Source: a bacterium (lineage in GTDB: Bacteria > T1Sed10-126). From it: DNA of 64,000 bases. The position numbers and the translations under genes were made by a program. The stretch lies in contig PWHN01000044.1 in the NCBI GenBank assembly GCA_003554945.1, forward strand, positions 38,286 to 102,285, read 5' to 3'. The notes under the pieces were generated by a model. The model had not been told where the DNA came from. It saw only the letters and a program-made list of their open reading frames with translations, and searched no databases. Below, in pieces: positions 60,208 through 64,000 of this stretch (positions within the stretch are counted from its first letter, which is position 1; each line of letters opens with the position of its first letter).

Positions 60208-62007
60208 TTAGCCTTCTTTTTTTATCCGCCGGGCTATCTCCGGCGTGATCCCTTTTACGGTTATTAGCTCTTCCAGACTGGCCTGTCGTACTCTGGCCGG
60301 ACTACCAAACGTTTTAAGTAGTTGTTTCAATCGTTTTTCCCCGATACCTTTTATTTCTCTGAGCCCTGAGGATATTACCATCTGACGCCGGTCTCGATGA
60401 TAGCTGACGGCGAATCTGTGTGCCTCGTCGCGCAGTCGCTGAAAAAATTGCAGCGCTCGCGAATCTTCGGGCAAGTTATATACGTTTTCCGGCTTATTAA
60501 CGTATATGATTTCCTCACGTTTGGCCAGTGATACGACCGGTAACTGTGGGTTAAAATTATCCATTACCGCCCGGCCAACACCAAGTTGACCGGGCCCACC
60601 GTCGACAAATACCAGGCTGGGGAACTGCTCCTCTTCCTCCGTCAAACGCCGATAACGGCGCTGCAGCGCCTCACGCAGTGACCGATAGTCATCAGCGCTA
60701 TTTTCTCGAGAAATTTTAAAACGTCGATAACCGGCTTTGTCTGGTTCACCGTTAACAAACCTTACCATGGCGGCCACAGTCTCTTTGCCCTGGTGGGTGC
60801 TTACGTCATAAGCTTCCACAATTTCGGGCAGCCAGGGAAGATCAAGCATCTCTTTTACTGTTAAAAGAACGTCTCCCTCGCGCCGTTTCCTGGCCAGAGC
60901 TTCATTTTCCGCGGCCAGCTTTGCGGTTCTTTTTGCTGACTCAACCAGCTTTCGTTTTTCTCCCCGCTCTGGCACTTTGAGTTTAATCCGTCGGCCGGCT
61001 GTCTCCAATAACTTCTCCCCAACCAGCGCAGAATCCGGCAGAATTGTGGGAAGCAGTATTACCTGCGGGATACTTGTAGCGGCGGGATAGTAGGTGAGAA
61101 TAAAATCCTGCAGAGCCTGGCTGTCATCAATATCCCCCGACTGCCCTGGAAATTCAAGCCGGTTGATAATCCTGTTCTCCCGGATCTGAAAGAGGACGAC
61201 GGCACTAACGTCTTCTTTCGTCCCCAGACCGAGGACGTCAGCGTTGCTGGTGGAGTTGATGAAGGAAGAGCGTTTTGTCATATTTTCCAACGCCTCGAGC
61301 CGGTCCCGGTAGACAGCGGCAGCTTCAAAATTTTTATTCGCAGCATGACGCTCCATCTCGTCTTTTAAATAGTTACGGACCGGTCCATATTTGCCGCGCA
61401 AAAACCGACAGAGGTTCTCTATCATCTCAGTGTATTCCGCTTTACTCTGCAGACCAACACAGGGTCCCTCGCACTGCTTGATGTCGTAGTCGAGACAGGT
61501 GTTATATTTGTCGGAATCGCCCCCGGCGGGCAGATCATGAGCGCAGGAACGGTAGGGGAAAATGTCTCGCAGGGCCTCAAGGGTTCGGCGCATGCTGGTA
61601 ACGTCCGTGTAGGGACCAAAGTAAGAGGCGTCCTCAAGGCGATGCTCGCGGGTTACTTCAACCCGGGGATAAGTCTCGTTTGTGGTTACCTTGATGTAGG
61701 GGTAGGATTTATCGTCTCTGTATACGATATTGTAGCGCGGACGGTGCTCTTTGATTAAATCGTATTCAACGCTCAGCGCTTCACGGTCGGTGGACAGAAC
61801 AATTGTCTGGATATCGCCGGTCGCTCGAACCATGGCCCGCTTCCGTACATCGCTGCGAGCATCCCTGAAGTGCTGGGGCACACGCTCTGCCAGGTCATTG
61901 GATTTCCCCACATAAAGGACCTCTCCACGTTTGCTTTTGAAAAGGTAGACACCGGGGGAATGGGGAAGATTATCTAACTGCTTTTGAAGTTCGTCCGGTA
62001 TCTGCAG
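60208..62007 (-). CDS. uvrC: Excinuclease UvrC, CUG start proposed
   Basis: About 599 residues: GIY-YIG nuclease (residues 10-95), UVR motif (FEAAAVYRDRLEALENM), RNase H-like nuclease with VAFVDGG-type FVDGGPGQLG, and C-terminal HhH. A GTG at 61911 begins at GKSNDL and would delete the GVYLF strand. The 32 codons upstream read LPHSPGVYLFKSKRGEVLYV, the true UvrC start, but before them lies no ATG, GTG or TTG until an in-frame stop. CTG at 62007 is eight bases after GGGAGGT. It overlaps rimI by 38 bases. Confidence 0.93.
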   Translation of the reverse strand: MQIPDELQKQLDNLPHSPGVYLFKSKRGEVLYVGKSNDLAERVPQHFRDARSDVRKRAMVRATGDIQTIVLSTDREALSVEYDLIKEHRPRYNIVYRDDKSYPYIKVTTNETYPRVEVTREHRLEDASYFGPYTDVTSMRRTLEALRDIFPYRSCAHDLPAGGDSDKYNTCLDYDIKQCEGPCVGLQSKAEYTEMIENLCRFLRGKYGPVRNYLKDEMERHAANKNFEAAAVYRDRLEALENMTKRSSFINSTSNADVLGLGTKEDVSAVVLFQIRENRIINRLEFPGQSGDIDDSQALQDFILTYYPAATSIPQVILLPTILPDSALVGEKLLETAGRRIKLKVPERGEKRKLVESAKRTAKLAAENEALARKRREGDVLLTVKEMLDLPWLPEIVEAYDVSTHQGKETVAAMVRFVNGEPDKAGYRRFKISRENSADDYRSLREALQRRYRRLTEEEEQFPSLVFVDGGPGQLGVGRAVMDNFNPQLPVVSLAKREEIIYVNKPENVYNLPEDSRALQFFQRLRDEAHRFAVSYHRDRRQMVISSGLREIKGIGEKRLKQLLKTFGSPARVRQASLEELITVKGITPEIARRIKKEG

Positions 62008-62461
62008 CTGAGGCCACCTCCCGCCGGCCCAGGGGACGACTCATGACCAGAGCCGTCTCTCCGTTGTCAACGTAATAATTTTCTTGCGTTCCCTGCTCTT
62101 CAAATCCTAACTTTTTGTAAAGCGTTCGGGCGGCTCTGTTTGAAACGCGAACCTGCAGCTTTATTTTTTCACGCAATCCCCTCTGCTCGGCAATTAATTT
62201 TTGCACAAGAGCAGTGGCGGCACCCTGACGACGAGCGGTAGGTTCTACGGCCAGAGTGGTCACATTGACTGTCGACGCTTTTAGCCAGGCAGCCAGATGT
62301 CCCACAACGCGACAATTATTTTCCGCCACAAGCAACCGACGGCGACCTCGATTCAAAAGCTGTCGGTAAAAAACATCGGAGTCCCAGGGCTCCTCAAAGG
62401 AGGCTTTCTCAATTTTAACGGCGTCACTTATGTCCGAAATTTCCATTTCCCGAACTCTCAA
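61970..62461 (-). CDS. rimI: N-acetyltransferase RimI
   Basis: 163 residues. GNAT fold with VTTLAVEPTARRQGAATALVQKL (acetyl-CoA loop R/QxxGxA) and LQVRVSNRAARTLYKKLGF. Acetylates protein N termini such as S18. TTG start seven bases after AAAGGAGG. Lies in tsaE-tsaB-rimI-uvrC. Confidence 0.92.
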   Translation of the reverse strand: MRVREMEISDISDAVKIEKASFEEPWDSDVFYRQLLNRGRRRLLVAENNCRVVGHLAAWLKASTVNVTTLAVEPTARRQGAATALVQKLIAEQRGLREKIKLQVRVSNRAARTLYKKLGFEEQGTQENYYVDNGETALVMSRPLGRREVASAADTGRTSKAVR

Positions 62462-63150
62462 CGTTTTGCCTCCTTTGCTTTTTCAGCGTCAGTGCGGCGA
62501 ACATAACTGGGACTTACTTCATCTGGATTTTCGGCGGCTCCCAGCTCGAGCTGTTCATAGGTAAAATCAACCAGCGGAGCCGCCAGTGCTCGTCTCTGTT
62601 CACCGGGATAAAAAATCACGTCTTCTGGCCAATTTTCTGGTTCAGGTTTCCACTGGCGCTCACGACTGACAATAAGTCCGCCACCTCTTTCACTGAGTTC
62701 GACTTTCAATCTATCCGGGGTAACCGCAGCAGGTTGATTAATCTCTTCAAGAGTCTCTTTTTCCAGGTTCCAGCTAAAGGTCTGTCTGTAGAGTTCGCCA
62801 CGACGTGCGCTTACAACTGCAACAATATTTCCAGGAAAACCAGCTCCAAAACGGGCCAGTAGTCTCAGTGAAGTAGTGCTCACCAGCGCCGCCTGACTCG
62901 TTTCCGCCAGCACTTTGGCGGCGGTCACCCCCAGCCTGATCGCCGTAAAAGCTCCCGGACCTCGACAAACACCAATCGCATCCAGCTCTTCCGGTTGTAC
63001 ATCGTGATTTTCCAGCAATTTATGAATAGCTGGGAACAGGCGACATGAGTGTGGGCGCGATGAGTGCAGGTAGTTTAGTTCCACCAACCGACCGTCTCGC
63101 GCCAGAGCCAGCGACCCGCCCCGGTCAAGCGTTTCAATTGCTAAGAGCAT
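62458..63150 (-). CDS. tsaB: TsaB, t6A synthesis partner
   Basis: 230 residues. LLAIETLDRGGSLAL starts the ASKHA-like fold; GVCRGPGAFTAIRLGVTAAKVLAETS is diagnostic. Works with TsaD and TsaE for threonylcarbamoyladenosine in tRNA. ATG at 63150 after GCGGAGGAG. Overlaps tsaE by 17 bases. Confidence 0.94.
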   Translation of the reverse strand: MLLAIETLDRGGSLALARDGRLVELNYLHSSRPHSCRLFPAIHKLLENHDVQPEELDAIGVCRGPGAFTAIRLGVTAAKVLAETSQAALVSTTSLRLLARFGAGFPGNIVAVVSARRGELYRQTFSWNLEKETLEEINQPAAVTPDRLKVELSERGGGLIVSRERQWKPEPENWPEDVIFYPGEQRRALAAPLVDFTYEQLELGAAENPDEVSPSYVRRTDAEKAKEAKR

Positions 63151-63583
63151 CTGGTTGATTCTCCTCCGCTGCGAGCATACGGCTACTCCGTCCGTCGTGG
63201 GAAAAAGTAACTGTAAGGGTCTTTTCCGGCCAACCCAGTTCCCAGCGATCCGCCCATTCAACCACTACAAGGCTATCACCAAAGTAATCCTCTAATCCGA
63301 CTGTAAGTTGAGACTCGCGTGAGTCTAATCGATACAGGTCGGCGTGGGCTACTTTTACTTCCGGACAACTGTATTGATTAACAAGTGTAAACGTAGGACT
63401 GCGCACTTCCCTGGGACAACCACCAAGTCCCTCCACAAGTCCTTTAACAAATGTCGTCTTTCCAGCACCCAGCGGTCCAACGAGAGCAATTGCCGTAAAA
63501 CTGTTCCAGTAGTTTTTATTATCCCGGGCCAGAGCGCGGGTCTCTGCTTCCGATTCAGTTGTCCAGTTCTTTTTCTTACTCAT
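63134..63583 (-). CDS. tsaE: TsaE, t6A synthesis ATPase
   Basis: 149 residues. Walker A GPLGAGKTTFVKGL, then SPTFTLVNQY and VVVEWADRWEL match TsaE. Resets the TsaBD complex with ATP. ATG at 63583 after GATGGAATTAAG. First gene of tsaE-tsaB-rimI-uvrC. Confidence 0.94.
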   Translation of the reverse strand: MSKKKNWTTESEAETRALARDNKNYWNSFTAIALVGPLGAGKTTFVKGLVEGLGGCPREVRSPTFTLVNQYSCPEVKVAHADLYRLDSRESQLTVGLEDYFGDSLVVVEWADRWELGWPEKTLTVTFSHDGRSSRMLAAEENQPDALSN

Positions 63584-63627
63584 CTTAATTCCATCTTTCA
63601 ATTTGATTTTGACGGGGAAGGAAAAGG

Positions 63628-63718
63628 CGGAGAGGGAGGGATTCGAACCCTCGGTACCCTAAAAAGGGTACACACGGTTTCCAACCGTGCTCCTTCGACC
63701 AGACTCGGACACCTCTCC
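63628..63718 (-). tRNA. tRNA-Ser (anticodon GGA)
   Basis: Minus-strand acceptor GGAGAGG/CCTCTCC. Anticodon stem CACGG/CCGTG encloses TTGGAAA, so the anticodon is GGA. A long variable arm (GTACCC/GGGTAC) marks class II. Reads UCC and UCU. Confidence 0.95.
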
Positions 63719-64000
63719 GGATTTACCGACTTCTAATTCAAACAACTAATGCATTGTTCATATTTACTTACAATCAGACCACATATTTTCCCGGGCCCTG
63801 AGTTTTATTTTTTGGCTGAACTAACTAAAGTTTGCGATTTCCCCATTCTGCGAACCAAGCACTCAATCGGGCATACAAAGAGCTACCTGCAGGTGTTTTT
63901 CGGAATTATAGCCGGTTGCAGGCCACGATGGCCTGGTTTGCAATCGGCTATACCTTGGAGGTTGCCTGGACCATTTAGCAATGGAGGCTTTTTCCTTCCA
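63719..64000. other. Gene-free window end
   Basis: No gene is seen. Holds the palindrome at 63906-63952. Confidence 0.5.
63906..63952. repeat. Palindrome TATAGCCGGTTGCA-type
   Basis: TATAGCCGGTTGCAGGCC, a short loop, GGCCTGGTTTGCAATCGGCTATA; nearly self-complementary. Half of it recurs at 57895-57925. Confidence 0.7.

Overview
The window reads as chromosomal DNA of a diderm, probably salt-adapted and at least partly anaerobic bacterium. The outer membrane is shown by a complete mlaFEDC-mlaA lipid-transport operon, several beta-barrel and OmpA-type proteins and LPP20/CsgG-type lipoproteins. Most proteins are rich in Asp and Glu, as in salt-in or moderately halophilic bacteria. Superoxide reductase, ferritin and a small ferredoxin fit an anaerobe that meets oxygen. 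I cannot name the phylum. Housekeeping gene order (thrS-infC-rpmI-rplT-pheS-pheT-zapB/zapA) is widespread, but the archaeal-type early shikimate pair and archaeal-type OMP decarboxylase are unusual in bacteria.

Layout. 1-6 kb: a partial STAS/PilZ-like protein, an M20 peptidase homologue, a very large DHH-type protein and a GT4 glycosyltransferase. 6-12.3 kb: cupin, ferredoxin, the oxidative-stress operon dfx-ftn-rbr, an 800-base gene-free stretch with repeats and two matched palindromes, a Mn-type CDF exporter, and a secreted transglutaminase-like protein with a tiny lipoprotein. 12.3-20.3 kb, minus strand: an envelope block of FecR, two LPP20, CsgG/FlgT-like and beta-barrel proteins downstream of mlaEFDCA. 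20.3-24.8 kb: PHP phosphoesterase, rhomboid protease, GT-A glycosyltransferase, pfkA and tRNA-Arg(GCG). 24.8-30.6 kb: an accessory stretch with tandem repeats, an hsdR fragment, a STAND-like ATPase, orphan membrane proteins, a glutathionyl-hydroquinone reductase, a broken outer-membrane gene and a duplicated tRNA-Glu flank.

30.6-41 kb: fbp, a candidate small RNA, an XRE regulator, pyrF between two MITE-like repeats, an exported hydrolase, folE2-PHP-GT4, rarA and a double thioredoxin-fold protein. 41-48.2 kb: translation and division genes. 48.2-57.8 kb: a repeat-rich gap, a tRNA-binding protein, eno followed by a 239-base inverted-repeat element, the DKFP-type shikimate pair, ackA, folK, a MerR-like regulator, murI, a SigH-like sigma factor and a DUF5610-like protein. 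57.8-64 kb: an OmpA lipoprotein, tRNA-Gln, a diguanylate cyclase, tsaE-tsaB-rimI-uvrC and tRNA-Ser(GGA).

How it fits together: pfkA, fbp, eno and ackA belong to central carbon metabolism. The AroA'/AroB' pair would supply dehydroquinate from aspartate semialdehyde and a sugar phosphate rather than from DAHP. FolE2 and FolK belong to folate synthesis. The intergenic DNA is unusually rich in dispersed palindromes, short-period tandem arrays and inverted-repeat elements. Several genes (infC, mlaA, uvrC) appear to use non-AUG starts beyond GTG and TTG.
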